Shown one piece after another: positions 1 to 10,704 of a stretch of 64,000 nucleotides of DNA (position 1 is the first letter of the stretch; each line of letters opens with the position of its first letter). The position numbers were made by a program, and so were the translations under genes. This DNA is from Bifidobacterium coryneforme (GTDB lineage: Bacteria > Actinomycetota > Actinomycetes > Actinomycetales > Bifidobacteriaceae): contig NZ_CP007287.1 in assembly GCF_000737865.1 (NCBI RefSeq), forward strand, positions 35,982 through 99,981, in the 5' to 3' direction. A model generated the notes under the pieces. That model was not told where the DNA came from and did not search any database. It saw only the letters and a program-made list of their open reading frames with translations.

Positions 1-253
<253 letters not shown>

Positions 254-427
254 AACACCCACCCCCGTCGAGGGGTGGAGGCATCGACACCACTGCGAAC
301 GAGACCTGCGGCAATGAACACGAACGGCCACAGGCGATCGACAACGAAACACGCGTCCACCGTCCGGTCCCCGAACCGTCACCACGACCCGCCCGCCGCG
401 CCAAGCGCAGGGCCGGTACAACAGAAT
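254..427 (+). other. 23S-5S internal transcribed spacer
   Basis: This stretch of about 175 bases separates the 23S and 5S genes. I see no tRNA gene in it. It is rich in short GC runs and presumably holds the RNase III processing stems that flank the mature rRNAs, but I did not fold it. Confidence 0.6.
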
Positions 428-545
428 TTGCGGCGGTCATGGCCTGGGGGAGACGCCCGGTCCCATTCCGAACCCGGAAGCTAAGACCCAGCACGGCAAT
501 GGTACTGCACTCGGAAGGGTGTGGGAGAGTAGCACACCGCCGCTC
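428..545 (+). rRNA. rrf: 5S ribosomal RNA
   Basis: About 118 bases with the classical 5S core GGTCCCATTCCGAACCCGGA near 459-478 and GGTGTGGGAGAGTAG near 518-532. The two ends pair as a terminal helix: GCGGCGGT at 430-437 with ACCGCCGC at 536-543. It lies downstream of the 23S gene in the usual rrn order. Confidence 0.95.
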
Positions 546-559
546 CACAACATCGGACA

Positions 560-595
560 GGGGTCCCGCACGGCACACGCCGCACGGGACCCCTT
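560..595 (+). terminator. rrn operon terminator hairpin
   Basis: A perfect 9-bp inverted repeat, GGGGTCCCG at 560-568 and CGGGACCCC at 585-593, contains a second small inverted repeat (CGGC/GCCG) in its loop and is followed by TT. It sits 15 bases after the 5S gene, where an rRNA operon terminator is expected. Confidence 0.8.
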
Positions 596-896
596 CCACA
601 TACACCGACACCCCCACCCACAACGCTGCGGGACCCAACCGAACCGCCGGACACCGCCCTGACGGACACTGCTACAACCGGGCCCATGCCTGCCCCGCTC
701 CGCGCCCGCCCCTTCGGCCGCAGATGGAAGGCACCCCTCGCATCACAAGCACCACCACACCCACGTTCTGCGCTCTTTATGAATGGCTGAAGCCATCGCA
801 AACGGGGACGTGCGAATAGGCCTGCTGATGCCTGCGGATGATTCTGCGGACAAAGCATCGATTGAGGCGTCATAATGTATGTATCGATTACATCAG
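596..896. other. intergenic region without recognised gene
   Basis: About 300 bases between the rrn terminator and the end of the leftward ABC operon. Open frames here have no ribosome-binding site or recognisable protein sequence, and I call none of them. The left part is C-rich and the right part is more AT-rich. Confidence 0.5.
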
Positions 897-919
897 GCGT
901 GAGTATTTTTGGCTCACGC
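897..919 (-). terminator. stem-loop after the ABC ATPase gene
   Basis: A 7-bp inverted repeat, GCGTGAG at 897-903 and CTCACGC at 913-919, with a 9-base loop lies just past the stop of the leftward ATPase gene (ends at 925). No clear T-run follows on the minus strand, so termination efficiency is uncertain. Confidence 0.4.
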
Positions 920-924
920 TGCTC

Positions 925-1659
925 TCAAGCCGGTCTGACGTTTTCCTCTTGGGTTACTTCGAAAAGCTGCTCGACGGTGGGATGGGTCAGAACATCATCG
1001 CAGATGCCGTTGGAAAGCACGACGACCCGGTCAGCGGTCGCGGCGATCTCCAGGTCATGGGTGACCATGATTAGGGAGCTGCGTGGTGTAACGGTCTGTC
1101 GCAATAGATGCATGACCGATTGTGCGGTCGAAGGATCGAGCGATCCGGTTGGTTCGTCTGCGAATAGGATATCGGGACTGCGCAGCAGCGCCCTTGCGAT
1201 GGCGACGCGCTGACGCTGTCCTCCCGACAGATTGTCCGTCCGTTCATGGCCCATCCCGTCGAGACCCACCTGTTTCAGGAGTGCATAGACTTGCTTACGA
1301 GAGGCGTGGATGCCGGCCATCTTGGCAGGGAGGAGCACATTGTCAGCGACGTTGAGTGCACTGACCAGGTTGAGATCCTGGAACACGAATCCGACGTGAT
1401 CGCGTCGTAGTCGTGAGAGCTGCGCGTTGGATTGTCCTGTGACGTCCTGTCCACACAAACTGATGGACCCGGAATCTGGCTTAAGCAGTCCACACAGGCA
1501 ATAAAGCAGCGTGGACTTGCCTGAACCCGACCTGCCGACGATGGCCACGAACTCGCCGGGGTGCACGCTCAGATCAATGCCACGTAACACTTCGACACGG
1601 TCTCTTCTTGTGTGGTAGGCCTTGCGGATCCCTGAGGCTGCGAGCAATGGTGATGTCAT
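925..1659 (-). CDS. ABC transporter ATP-binding protein (LolD/MacB type)
   Basis: A 244-residue nucleotide-binding subunit that would power the FtsX-type permease encoded just upstream. Visible motifs are Walker A GRSGSGKST near residue 42, Q-loop VFQD, signature LSGGQRQR near residue 145, Walker B ILFADEPTG and an H-loop VTHD. Length and motif spacing match the LolD/MacB/BceA class, which works in export, antimicrobial-peptide resistance or sensing rather than nutrient import. The start lies 3 bases after the stop of the permease gene, so the two are co-transcribed. The substrate cannot be deduced. Confidence 0.92.
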   Translation of the reverse strand: MTSPLLAASGIRKAYHTRRDRVEVLRGIDLSVHPGEFVAIVGRSGSGKSTLLYCLCGLLKPDSGSISLCGQDVTGQSNAQLSRLRRDHVGFVFQDLNLVSALNVADNVLLPAKMAGIHASRKQVYALLKQVGLDGMGHERTDNLSGGQRQRVAIARALLRSPDILFADEPTGSLDPSTAQSVMHLLRQTVTPRSSLIMVTHDLEIAATADRVVVLSNGICDDVLTHPTVEQLFEVTQEENVRPA

Positions 1660-1662
1660 GAT

Positions 1663-2439
1663 CTACCTTTCGTCGAGAACTACGTCGATTACCTGTCTGT
1701 GGGTGATTCCTGCAGTGATGGCGGCGAGCATCACGACAACGAAGAGCATGCCGAAAGCCACGATTCCTGCGGCCTGCCAGCCTGGCAGGGTGAATGGTGC
1801 GGATGGTATCGGACCCGAGGTGAGTGCGTGGTCCATGGCCAGCTCGTTGACCCACACGATTGCATAGGCGAAGACGAGCGAAAGGGCCAGATAAATCACA
1901 GTCTCGCATGCGACCTTCATCCAGACCAGTCTGCTGGTGCCGCCGCCGGCGATCAGGACTGCAGCATCCCTGCCTCTGCTGCGCATGGTGGCGAACACGA
2001 CCGATGAGGCGGCGACGCATCCGACGATGACAGCCCCGCCGAACAGCACCGCCATCTGTTTCGGGGGCGCAGACACGGTCTCGCCGGATCCTGAAAGCAC
2101 TGAACTCAGTTTGCCGACCCACGCCATCATCACACCGACCGCGCCGCCGGCCAGCCCGATGGGCATTATCAGTCCGCGGGTCAGGTCGGGGTGCGAGGAA
2201 GCTTCACTTACTGCCAGAAACCACGGAGTGCCGAGTCGATTGGAACCCAGTCCGATGAGTGCGAGCAGCCCTCGTATCAGAGGAGTGGCGCAGCATGCGA
2301 CCACCAGGCACACAAGCATGCCCATACCCGCGTACACGGTCATGAAATCTCCCTCAGCTCGCTTCGAGATAAGCGGTCGCGCATTGCCTATCGCTATGTA
2401 GAGCGCCGCGGTTCCCACGATAATGGCGACTGACAGCAC
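1663..2439 (-). CDS. FtsX-like ABC permease, C-terminal part (downstream of in-frame TGA)
   Basis: 258 residues with about six membrane segments, ending one codon gap before the ATPase gene. The reading frame continues upstream without a break to the stop codon of the preceding gene: between that TGA (2458-2460) and the nominal GTG start (2437-2439) there are exactly six sense codons (K-R-I-L-R-A) in the same frame. The segment starting with these basic residues looks like the normal middle of a 10-helix FtsX permease. I therefore read it as the second half of one permease split by a nonsense codon. Independent initiation at GTG is possible, but the only SD-like sequence is too close to it. 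Confidence 0.75.
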   Translation of the reverse strand: MLSVAIIVGTAALYIAIGNARPLISKRAEGDFMTVYAGMGMLVCLVVACCATPLIRGLLALIGLGSNRLGTPWFLAVSEASSHPDLTRGLIMPIGLAGGAVGVMMAWVGKLSSVLSGSGETVSAPPKQMAVLFGGAVIVGCVAASSVVFATMRSRGRDAAVLIAGGGTSRLVWMKVACETVIYLALSLVFAYAIVWVNELAMDHALTSGPIPSAPFTLPGWQAAGIVAFGMLFVVVMLAAITAGITHRQVIDVVLDER

Positions 2440-2457
2440 GGCTCTTAAAATGCGCTT

Positions 2458-3060
2458 TCACAAAGAAAATCCACTCCGCGATGTCTGACCGTCACCGCGT
2501 ACTGCCTCCAGAACATCGCCGCGCGCGATTCTCCTGGCCGGAAGCAGCCCGCCCAGAACGCAGATCACGCCTGTGGATCCGGCGCCGATCCACAGAGCGA
2601 GTGGAATAAGAGGTTGAGCCAGCACGTCATTCGAGGGCAGCCCGCTGGAAGAAATAAGACGCGCGAACGGAAACCATGCCAGTCCCGCCACTAGCGCTCC
2701 CAGCAGGGAGGACAGTAGGCCTACCAGAAGCACCTCGCCAAGAAGCACCACGAACACCGTCCGGGGCAGAACGCCTGCCAACTGCCACAGCCCCACGGAA
2801 CGACGCTGCAATCCCAGACATACGCGAATCACCATCATCAGCGACAGGAAACCCACCAGAACACAGAACCCCAACGCCACGCCTCCGAACGCGACGAACG
2901 CCTGCTGCGCCTCGCCGGATGTGTTAGCACCGGCAACCACCAATCCAATGTCCAGAGTGACCGTCACCGCCAGAATCGCAGAAGTGACGATCAATGCCAG
3001 CCACGATGCCACATCAATAGCCACGGAACGCACCACAAGCTTCAACAGAAACATACGCAT
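2458..3060 (-). CDS. FtsX-like ABC permease, N-terminal part (ends at in-frame TGA)
   Basis: 200 residues: one N-terminal membrane helix (about 17-40), then an FtsX-type block of three helices (about 50-75, 95-122, 148-170). It finishes with the typical post-helix motif PARRIARGDVLEAVRGD. In full-length family members this motif is followed directly by the second half of the protein, and here the following frame is open again after the single TGA at 2458-2460. Restored, the permease would have about 465 residues, a normal size. First gene of the leftward permease-ATPase operon; the SD before its ATG (GAGAG) is weak. Confidence 0.75.
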   Translation of the reverse strand: MRMFLLKLVVRSVAIDVASWLALIVTSAILAVTVTLDIGLVVAGANTSGEAQQAFVAFGGVALGFCVLVGFLSLMMVIRVCLGLQRRSVGLWQLAGVLPRTVFVVLLGEVLLVGLLSSLLGALVAGLAWFPFARLISSSGLPSNDVLAQPLIPLALWIGAGSTGVICVLGGLLPARRIARGDVLEAVRGDGQTSRSGFSL

Positions 3061-3340
3061 CTCTCGATTCTTAGGTGAACCATCTGATTACGTCCACTGC
3101 CACCCTTGCAGTGTTAGAGAAGACCGATGATATATCCTACCGCGGCAATGACTCTAATCCATAAAGGGCTATCTGAAAAATGGCGACGCTCATTCTCCCC
3201 AGCAATAGCGAGCAATGCCTTGAATCCATCAGAACTGAGCGCCGGTTCGCTTGCCGACTTCGATTTCCTTCAGGAACGTCCTTTCACCCACCCTTGTAAG
3301 CACATCCGCACCTCTGACGGGCAATGAGTGCCGTACGTTT

Positions 3341-4228
3341 CTAGGCCTTGAAATGCCTCTCGTCGTTCATGGTGGCGAAGTTCAGTCCAATCAGGATGCC
3401 ACCACCCACGTAGTTGCCCAGCATGGCCACGATGACCACCAGGATGGCCTTCCAGGCATTGACCTGCCCGAAGACCCCGAGAGTGAGGAAAAGGGCGGAA
3501 TCGGCGACAGAGTGCTCGAAGCCGCAGAAGGAGAACACGAAGACGGACACAATCATGATGGTGCACTTGGTGAAGTCGTTGGAGAGCTTGCCGTTGTACA
3601 CCATGAGCATGGCGACGTTGATGCAGAAGTTGCATAGAATACCGCGGACGAAGAGGTCGGCGAAGCCCATGGGGCCTCCCGAGACATAGCCGGTCTTGGT
3701 GGCTGCCGCTGTCAACATCTGGTCAAGGGTCGGCCCGCTGACGATGGAAGAGAATCGAAGGATGACGGACACAATCAGGAGTCCAACCAGATTGCCCAGG
3801 AAGCAGAGGCCCAGGATTCGCAGCGATGTCAGCCAGCCCAGGCGCTTGTGGTAGGCGCCTATGGTGACCACCATCATGTTGGAGGTCAGCAGTTCAGAGT
3901 TGGTGTAGTAGATAAGGACCAGAGCCCACCCGAAGGTGGTCGCGGCCAGGACCTTCCCCGCCAGGACCAGGCCATGGTTGTCCGGGTTCTGACCGGCCTG
4001 CCCCATGATGACGAAATAGGCCGTAAAGAAGATGCCTATGAACAGGCCGGCCGCGGTGGCCCGCTGGAGGTACTTCCCCGTCAGATCGCCGCTCATGGTC
4101 TTCTTGCTCTCGACCACGTCCAGGACAGTGCTGATGAAGGCCCGCCCGGGGAAGAGGGGCTGCCCCCCTGGGGCTGACTTACCGGACCCGCCGTCTTGGT
4201 TGGGCATCTGGTTGAATTGTTCGTTCAC
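3341..4228 (-). CDS. formate/nitrite transporter (FNT) family channel
   Basis: About 295 residues with six membrane segments, matching the FNT family (FocA, NirC) that moves formate, nitrite or related small anions across the cytoplasmic membrane as pentamers. Visible family features include the GFEHSVAD motif near the fifth helix and GNYVGGG near the C-terminus. Bifidobacteria make formate with pyruvate formate-lyase, so formate export is the likely role; this is inference. The start chosen is GTG at 4228 (protein begins V-N-E-Q-F-N). The frame extends upstream to 4294, but those residues look unlike coding sequence. The N-terminal 25 residues are polar and variable. It seems to be a single-gene unit. 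Confidence 0.9.
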   Translation of the reverse strand: MNEQFNQMPNQDGGSGKSAPGGQPLFPGRAFISTVLDVVESKKTMSGDLTGKYLQRATAAGLFIGIFFTAYFVIMGQAGQNPDNHGLVLAGKVLAATTFGWALVLIYYTNSELLTSNMMVVTIGAYHKRLGWLTSLRILGLCFLGNLVGLLIVSVILRFSSIVSGPTLDQMLTAAATKTGYVSGGPMGFADLFVRGILCNFCINVAMLMVYNGKLSNDFTKCTIMIVSVFVFSFCGFEHSVADSALFLTLGVFGQVNAWKAILVVIVAMLGNYVGGGILIGLNFATMNDERHFKA

Positions 4229-4328
4229 GGGTCCATTATGGCATTCCAGAGCCCGGGAAGAGCGGTCTCCGGGGCCGACTGTGTGGGAATTCACTTATCC
4301 GTCATTGCCGGCATCGGGTCCTTATGCC

Positions 4329-7148
4329 TTACTCGGTGCGCAATGCCGTGGCGGGATCCTGCTTGGCTGCCTTCCGGGAGGGAATCAGGCCGCCAATCAG
4401 GGTCAGGACCACACTCAGAACGACCAGAGCCACCCCGCCGGAGACAGGGAGGGCTGCGTTGACTTCAGTGGTTCCCATGAAGTGATGCATGATGCTGTTG
4501 GCCGGGATTATCAGGAGGAGGGTGATTCCCACACCAAGGAGTCCGGCCAGGAGGCCGATGATGCCGGTCTCGGCATTGAAGACGTTGGAGACGTTCCGCT
4601 TGGATGCTCCCATGGCACGGAGAATCCCGATCTCCTTGGTCCGTTCCAGGACCGAGATGTAAGTGATGATGCCGATCATGATTGAGGAGACCACCAGGGA
4701 GACCCCCACGAAGGCAATCAGGACGTAGGTGATGACGTTGATGATGGTGGTCACCGAGTTCATCATCAGGCCTACGTAGTCCGTGTAGACAATCTTGTTC
4801 TTCTCCGAGGTCTTGTCGTTATAGTGCTTGATGGCATCACCCACGGAATTCTTGTTCTCGAAACTGTCCGTGTAGATACTGATTCGGGAGGGGGCGTTCC
4901 GGGAGACCATGCCGAAGTCACTCAGGTTGTCGGCGTATGTGCCGGTGGAAACATACTGGTTGTATATGGCGACCAGAACATCTTGCGGGGCCGTGGCGAT
5001 GTACTGGTCGAAGGCCTGCGCGGTCTGCTGCTCGGCCATGGCACCTGAGGCGCTGGCCTGCTCCGACGGGGCGGTGGCTGCAGATCCCTGGGAGCCGGCT
5101 CCCATCTGAACCCCGGCCGCTGAACCACTCATGAAGCCCTGGGCCATGCTGGCCTTCTGGCTGACCCCAAGGGAAGCGATGTAATCCTTGGCGTCGCTGG
5201 CCTTGGCCGCATCGTCCGCAGGGGCGAAGGCCATGCCGTTCAGGACGCTATGGTCCTGGTCGGCCTCCTGGTCGGTGACGATGGGGCTGGTCTTGGCCTG
5301 GTCAATCAGGTAGTCGGTCAGTTGCCGTGTGTATCCAACGCCCACCTTGAGCGGGGTGGCCTTGGCGTCCTCGTTGGGTCGGACGACCCCGACGATCTGC
5401 AGGTGCATGGCCTTGTCGGCTACCTTGGCCATTTCGTCCGCGTTGTCGCCGATGTAGCGGTAGTGGCCGTCATCACCCTTGACGTACTGGTCTGCGGCCG
5501 GCACCATGGAGAGCTTCTGCTGCATGACCTTGGAGTAGTCGATGGGGGAGGTGTCGGTTTCGACCTCCTGGCCGCTGTTGAGCTTGCTCATGATGTCGGA
5601 GTACTGGTTGGAGGGCAGGACGCCAAGTTTGTAGAGGCTGGTGACGGGGATCTGGTTGTTCTTGTCCAGCACCAGAACGACCTGATCCTTGGCCTTGGGC
5701 CAGGAACCGTCAACCACCTGGTAGTTGTCGGTCACCACCTTGCTGATGGTGGTCTTGGCATCTGCACCGGGCATGATCTCCCCGAAGATCTCCGGAGCCT
5801 TGTTCTTGTCGGTCTTGCCGGTCAGGTGCGACATCTGCATGGACTGGATGTCGCCCATATCGCTGTTCGTGTTGGCGGAGGCCATCTGACTGGCTGCGGA
5901 GCCGGTGTCCTGCGCACCCATGGTCACCTTGTCGGCGGAGACCAGCTTGCCCTCGGGATCATGCCCGAAGACAGCGAACTTGGTGTCGTAGGAGTACTGA
6001 ATGCCCACCGACCCTACGTACTGGTGAATCTCGCTCTTGGGGTTGTCCAGGTACTTTTTGAAGCCTGTCAGGTTGTTCTGGGTGATGCTGCTGGTCAGGC
6101 TCGAGGCCCCCTTGATGCTGGAATCATCGGGGTATATGGCCTTGAGGTCCTTGTGGGACTTGGCCTCCTTTTCGGATTCCTGGGCCGAGTCCATGATCTT
6201 GTTCAGGTCGAAGGACTGCTCCTGGATCGTGATGGGGTAGGAGGTCATGGTCTCACGTTGGATGTTGTCGATGTACCGGTTCACGCCGGTGGATACGGAC
6301 AGGATCAGCGCTATGCCGATGATGCCGATTGACCCGGCGAAGGAGGTGAGAAGGGTCCTGGCCTTTTTGGTCCGCAGGTTGTTGAAGCTCAGGGAGAGGG
6401 AGGTAAGGAGCCCCATCGAGGCCTTGCCGAAGGTGCGGTGCTGGGCCTGCTCCTTGGGAACCTCTTCCTCGACCACAGGATTGGAATCGCTGAGAATGAC
6501 CCCGTCGTGCAGTTCCACGATTCGGGTGGCGTACTGGTGGGCCAGCTCCGGATTGTGAGTGACCATGACGACCAGGCGGTCCTTGGCCACCTCCTTGAGG
6601 AGGTCCATGATCTGGACCGAGGTCTCGGAGTCCAGTGCCCCGGTGGGCTCATCGGCCAGGAGGATGCTGGGGTTGTTCACCAGGGCACGGGCTATGGCAA
6701 CCCTTTGCATCTGGCCGCCGGAGAGCTGGTTGGGCCGCTTGTTGACATGCTCGCCCAGGCCTACCTGCTCCAGAGCCTTGACAGCCCGGGTATGGCGTTC
6801 CTTGCGGGATACCCCGGAAATGGTCAGGGCCAGCTCCACGTTCGAGAGGATGGTCTGGTGGGGAATCAGGTTATAGCTCTGGAATACGAAGCCAACCGTG
6901 TGGTTACGGTAGGAGTCCCAGTCCCGGTCCTTGTACCTCTTGGTGGATGTCCCGTTGATGATCATGTCTCCGCTGTCGTACCGGTCCAGGCCGCCGATGA
7001 TGTTCAGCAGAGTGGTCTTGCCTGATCCCGATGGGCCCAGGATGGCCACGAACTCGTTGTCCCGCAGGTTGACGCTGACGTCATCCAGGGCCTGCTGGAC
7101 AAAATCCCCGGTCTTGTACTGTTTGGAGACGTGTTCAATCTGCAGCAC
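4329..7148 (-). CDS. fused ABC ATPase-FtsX permease (MacB-like exporter)
   Basis: 939 residues. An N-terminal ABC ATPase (about 1-235) has Walker [10 protein letters not shown], signature LSGGQMQR, Walker [13 protein letters not shown] and H-loop VTHN. A membrane helix follows (about 270-292), then a large extracytoplasmic domain (about 295-780) rich in Lys, Asp, Ala and Ser, and a C-terminal FtsX block with three helices (about 785-930) ending [15 protein letters not shown]. This is the MacB architecture, which couples ATP binding to mechanical movement of an external domain rather than direct transport through the membrane. The start is GTG at 7148 with GGGGA upstream. The external domain carries a Met/Ala/Gln/Ser low-complexity stretch near residues 675-710. 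Substrate unknown. Confidence 0.9.
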   Translation of the reverse strand: MLQIEHVSKQYKTGDFVQQALDDVSVNLRDNEFVAILGPSGSGKTTLLNIIGGLDRYDSGDMIINGTSTKRYKDRDWDSYRNHTVGFVFQSYNLIPHQTILSNVELALTISGVSRKERHTRAVKALEQVGLGEHVNKRPNQLSGGQMQRVAIARALVNNPSILLADEPTGALDSETSVQIMDLLKEVAKDRLVVMVTHNPELAHQYATRIVELHDGVILSDSNPVVEEEVPKEQAQHRTFGKASMGLLTSLSLSFNNLRTKKARTLLTSFAGSIGIIGIALILSVSTGVNRYIDNIQRETMTSYPITIQEQSFDLNKIMDSAQESEKEAKSHKDLKAIYPDDSSIKGASSLTSSITQNNLTGFKKYLDNPKSEIHQYVGSVGIQYSYDTKFAVFGHDPEGKLVSADKVTMGAQDTGSAASQMASANTNSDMGDIQSMQMSHLTGKTDKNKAPEIFGEIMPGADAKTTISKVVTDNYQVVDGSWPKAKDQVVLVLDKNNQIPVTSLYKLGVLPSNQYSDIMSKLNSGQEVETDTSPIDYSKVMQQKLSMVPAADQYVKGDDGHYRYIGDNADEMAKVADKAMHLQIVGVVRPNEDAKATPLKVGVGYTRQLTDYLIDQAKTSPIVTDQEADQDHSVLNGMAFAPADDAAKASDAKDYIASLGVSQKASMAQGFMSGSAAGVQMGAGSQGSAATAPSEQASASGAMAEQQTAQAFDQYIATAPQDVLVAIYNQYVSTGTYADNLSDFGMVSRNAPSRISIYTDSFENKNSVGDAIKHYNDKTSEKNKIVYTDYVGLMMNSVTTIINVITYVLIAFVGVSLVVSSIMIGIITYISVLERTKEIGILRAMGASKRNVSNVFNAETGIIGLLAGLLGVGITLLLIIPANSIMHHFMGTTEVNAALPVSGGVALVVLSVVLTLIGGLIPSRKAAKQDPATALRTE

Positions 7149-7236
7149 TATGATTCCCCGCTTCTTGGCTGTTCAGTGATATCGATTCCAGAAGCTCAAG
7201 CTTACGCCACAAGTATGGGTAAAGCCTGGGTGCCGT

Positions 7237-10200
7237 CTAATCCACGGACTTCAGGGCTTCCAGCATGTCTACGTTTCTGAGCTTGTGGTTGACCAGCCAT
7301 CCCAGAACGGCCGTGATGACCACGATCATGACCAGGGGAATGGCGAAGGCCACCCACCTGATGGAGGGGTCGAACATGATGTTGTCGGGCGGGACGGTGG
7401 TGATGATGTAGTGGTGGAGCCAGGCTCCGAATCCGTACCCGGCAAGGACTCCGATGGCCGAGAGGAGGATGGTTTCCCGGTAGATGTACATGGTCACTTC
7501 GTGGTCGTAGAAGCCCAGGACCTTGATGGTGCTTAGCTCGCGGATGCGCTCCTCAACGTTCAGGTTGGTCAGATTGTAGAGAATGACCAGGGCCAGGAGG
7601 GTGGCCACGATAACCAGCACCTGCATGATTATGTTCATGGACCGGACCACTGTGTCGATCTGGCCCATCATGGTGGTGTTCTGCACCACGCCCTGGATGC
7701 CGTCGATCCGCATGAAGGAGGCGGCCTGCTTCCGGGTGTTCTCCACGCTGGAATCCTTGAAGGTGACCAGGTGGGCATTGGCGGAGTAGTCCTGGTGGAA
7801 AACGGCCTGGTAGGTGGTCGGACTCATGAAGACGAAGTGCCCCAGATACATCTCGCAGATTCCATCCACCCGCATGGTTCTGTCCCTGCCTCCGGAATCC
7901 TGGAGGGTGATGGACCCACCGACCTTGGTTCCGGTCAGCTGGGCTATCCGCTCGGAGATGACCACCCCGTCGCCCGTGAGGTCCAGGGGTTTGTGGCCCG
8001 AGCGGGTGTCCAGGTTGATGAAGTCGTTCAGGTGGCTGACCGAGGCCGGCGCAAGCATCGTGATGGCCTGCTTGTCGGCGTTGTGGCCTGCTGTCTTGCT
8101 CATTTCCTCGTAACGGACGTTCATGGACCCGTTCACGTCGGCCCTGTCCAGCCGCTTCCTGATGGTGGCCTGCTGGTCGGCGGTGGCCTGACTGCTCTCG
8201 GCGGCAATCAGGTCGTAGCGAACCACCTGGCCGAACTGATGCTCGTTGATGGCCGATATGGACCCCTGTACGCCGAACCCGGTCATCAGAAGGGCCACGG
8301 AGCCGCAGACCCCGAAGATGGTCATCAGCATCCGCTGCTTGTAGCGGAATATGTTCCGTGCGGTGACCTTGTGGGTGAAATTGAGCCGATTCCAAATCAG
8401 CGGAATATGTTCGAGGAGAATCTTCGATCCGGCGCTGGGCGGTTTGGGCAGGAGGAGGGCGGAGGGCTTCTCGCGCAGCTCCCGCCAGGCACTCAGGAAG
8501 GCCGGGACCACGGCACTCAGGAAGGCCAGCAGGCAGGCCAGGAGGGTGATTGGCAGGTGGAAGCCGTAGTGGATGGGTGGCATGTCGAAGGCAGGGGAAT
8601 ATGCCTGGTAGATAATCCAAGGCATGAGGGTGTGGCCGGTGATGATGCCGATGATGGCACCCAGGGCCGAGGCCACCCCGCCGTAGACCAGGAACTTGGC
8701 CATGACATCGCGGTCCCGATAACCCAGGGCCTTCAGTGTTCCTGCGTTGATTCGCTCCTCATCCACGAAGCGGGTCATGGTCGTGAAGGTGACCAGGGCG
8801 GCCACCAGGTACATGAAGTAGGGGAAGATCTTGGCCAGGGAATCCACGATGAAGGAGACGGAGACGTAGACCTTGTAGCCCTCTGAACCGGGCGCTTCCC
8901 TGCGTGAGTCCAGAGCGTAGACGGGCTCCCCCATGCGCTTCAGCCGGTCGGCCGACTTGTTCAGCTCCTCCTGGGAGTCGTCGATTTTCTTCAAGGCCTC
9001 AGGGCTCTCCCGGTTGAATTGGTCCAGTTTGGCCTGATAATCCGCGGTGTTCTGGTTTAAGTCGGATTGACCCTGATCGATTTGCTCCTGTGCCGAAGCC
9101 CTACTGGCAGCCAGGGTCTGCCGGGACTGATCCAGCCTTGCCCGGCCCTGGTCGAGCTGGGCGGTGGCCTGGTCCAGTTGGGTTTTCCCCTGGGCCAGCT
9201 GGCGCTCGCCCTCTTCCACCTCTGCCCTCGCCTGAATCAGATCCTGGCGCCGCCCGTCGAGTTCCTGCTGGGTGGCTGCGACCTGGGCCATGCCCGGGGT
9301 GTACTGGTTGGACAGGAAGGCCTCGCGGCCTGCCTGGACTTCGGCCACCATGGCATCGATTTGGGGTGACTGACGGTTGAGCTCGTCTAGCTGGGCCTGG
9401 AGTTCCGCCTTCGTGCGGTTGAGCTTCTCCTCCTGTTCGGGGGTCAGCCCGGGGGCTGACAGCTCCGTGTCGACGGCCTGAATCTGGCTGGTGACCTGCG
9501 CGATGCCTTGCCTGCATTGGGTCTGAGCCGCCTGGGTCTGGGCCACGGCCTGGTCGGCCTGGGTCTTCCCGTTCTCCAGTTGCTGGCGGGAGGCATCAAG
9601 CTGGTCCTGCCCCTGGTTGATGGCCGCCTGTCCCTGGTCGACCTGCCCCCTGCCTTGGGCCACCTGGTCCGCCGAAGATTGGTATATGGCCTGTTGCCGA
9701 GTCAGTTCGGCCTGGCCCTGGTCCGCCTGCCGCTGCCCTTGGTCGATGGCTGCCTGGGCCTCGGACGTCTGGGATGCCATCTGGTCCCTGGCTGCCTGGA
9801 GGCTCTGGGCAGCCTGGTCCAGTTGCTGTCGGCCCTCGTCCAGTTGTCGTCGGTTTCCTTCGAGTTCCCTCCTGGCCTGATTCACCTGGTCCTGCCCCTG
9901 GTCCAGCTTTTCCTTGAGGGGGCGTTTGACGGTGGCAAGCCTTGCCGTGGGGCGATCGGCCAGAATCCTGTTCAGGGCGTCCTTGTGACCTTGCAGTGCA
10001 TTGATATACCGGTCCGAGTAGTGGTCCTGAATCCGGTCCAGGTCCTTGAAGGTCAGGCGGGCAATCATGACCTCGTCGGAATCGAAGGCACCCGGTGTGG
10101 ATACGGCATATGAATCCAGGGATCCCGACCCGGCGGTGGACGGCCCCATGTTGACCTTGCTCAGGATTTCGGTCGATTTGACCGTCCCAACCACCTGGAA

Positions 10201-10704
10201 CCTGCGGTGTCTGAGTATCTTCCTGCCCAGCTGGTCGGCCTTTTCGTCCACTTCAATGCTGGTGCCGATGGGGTGGCTTTCGGCCAGGGCCGTATCGATG
10301 GCTATCTGGTCCGGCCTGGTGGGCATGGACCCCTCCACCAGTTCGTAGGTGGATATTCGTTTGGGGGCCGAGTAGATGCGCAGGCTCTGGTCGCCCCCTT
10401 TCAGGACCACGTCCTTGAGGTAGCCGTACTCGATTCCGGAGCTGCCCGGCGCGGTGTCTATGGCCTTTCGGTCATCCTGGTCCAGCCCATAGCTGCTGAT
10501 GACCGTCAAATCGGCCAGGTGGTGTTCGGAAAGGTAGGCGTTGCCTGCCTGCCGCATGTCCGGTCCGGCCACGCTCAATCCCACCAGGGCGAAGGACCCT
10601 AGTGCGACCAGGCAGACGATGGAGATGAACCGTCCCAGGGACTTGCGGAAGGAAATGCGGATGTCGTGCCAGAGCACCCTTCTGACGGTCTGCATCTTCA
10701 CCAC
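7237..10704 (-). CDS. large FtsX-family ABC permease with long coiled-coil insert
   Basis: 1155 residues. There is one N-terminal membrane helix (about 28-50), an external domain, and then a Gln/Asp/Ala-rich region at about 265-605 with recurring D-Q-G-Q-type units spaced like heptads, predicted to be a long coiled coil. An FtsX block follows (about 630-775), then a second external domain and a C-terminal FtsX block (about 1010-1150). This 'predicted permease with coiled-coil' form pairs with a separate ATPase, here the gene whose end overlaps this start (10698-10704). The coil probably projects from the cell surface as a rigid arm. Alternative starts GTG/GTG/ATG lie within the first four codons. 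Substrate unknown. Confidence 0.88.
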   Translation of the reverse strand: MVKMQTVRRVLWHDIRISFRKSLGRFISIVCLVALGSFALVGLSVAGPDMRQAGNAYLSEHHLADLTVISSYGLDQDDRKAIDTAPGSSGIEYGYLKDVVLKGGDQSLRIYSAPKRISTYELVEGSMPTRPDQIAIDTALAESHPIGTSIEVDEKADQLGRKILRHRRFQVVGTVKSTEILSKVNMGPSTAGSGSLDSYAVSTPGAFDSDEVMIARLTFKDLDRIQDHYSDRYINALQGHKDALNRILADRPTARLATVKRPLKEKLDQGQDQVNQARRELEGNRRQLDEGRQQLDQAAQSLQAARDQMASQTSEAQAAIDQGQRQADQGQAELTRQQAIYQSSADQVAQGRGQVDQGQAAINQGQDQLDASRQQLENGKTQADQAVAQTQAAQTQCRQGIAQVTSQIQAVDTELSAPGLTPEQEEKLNRTKAELQAQLDELNRQSPQIDAMVAEVQAGREAFLSNQYTPGMAQVAATQQELDGRRQDLIQARAEVEEGERQLAQGKTQLDQATAQLDQGRARLDQSRQTLAASRASAQEQIDQGQSDLNQNTADYQAKLDQFNRESPEALKKIDDSQEELNKSADRLKRMGEPVYALDSRREAPGSEGYKVYVSVSFIVDSLAKIFPYFMYLVAALVTFTTMTRFVDEERINAGTLKALGYRDRDVMAKFLVYGGVASALGAIIGIITGHTLMPWIIYQAYSPAFDMPPIHYGFHLPITLLACLLAFLSAVVPAFLSAWRELREKPSALLLPKPPSAGSKILLEHIPLIWNRLNFTHKVTARNIFRYKQRMLMTIFGVCGSVALLMTGFGVQGSISAINEHQFGQVVRYDLIAAESSQATADQQATIRKRLDRADVNGSMNVRYEEMSKTAGHNADKQAITMLAPASVSHLNDFINLDTRSGHKPLDLTGDGVVISERIAQLTGTKVGGSITLQDSGGRDRTMRVDGICEMYLGHFVFMSPTTYQAVFHQDYSANAHLVTFKDSSVENTRKQAASFMRIDGIQGVVQNTTMMGQIDTVVRSMNIIMQVLVIVATLLALVILYNLTNLNVEERIRELSTIKVLGFYDHEVTMYIYRETILLSAIGVLAGYGFGAWLHHYIITTVPPDNIMFDPSIRWVAFAIPLVMIVVITAVLGWLVNHKLRNVDMLEALKSVD

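Noticed and set aside
5250-6332. 360-codon plus-strand open frame
   Set aside because: It lies fully antisense to the fused ABC ATPase-permease gene, is Val/Gly/Leu/Asp-rich in a repetitive way and has no recognisable family; it is a shadow of a high-GC gene.
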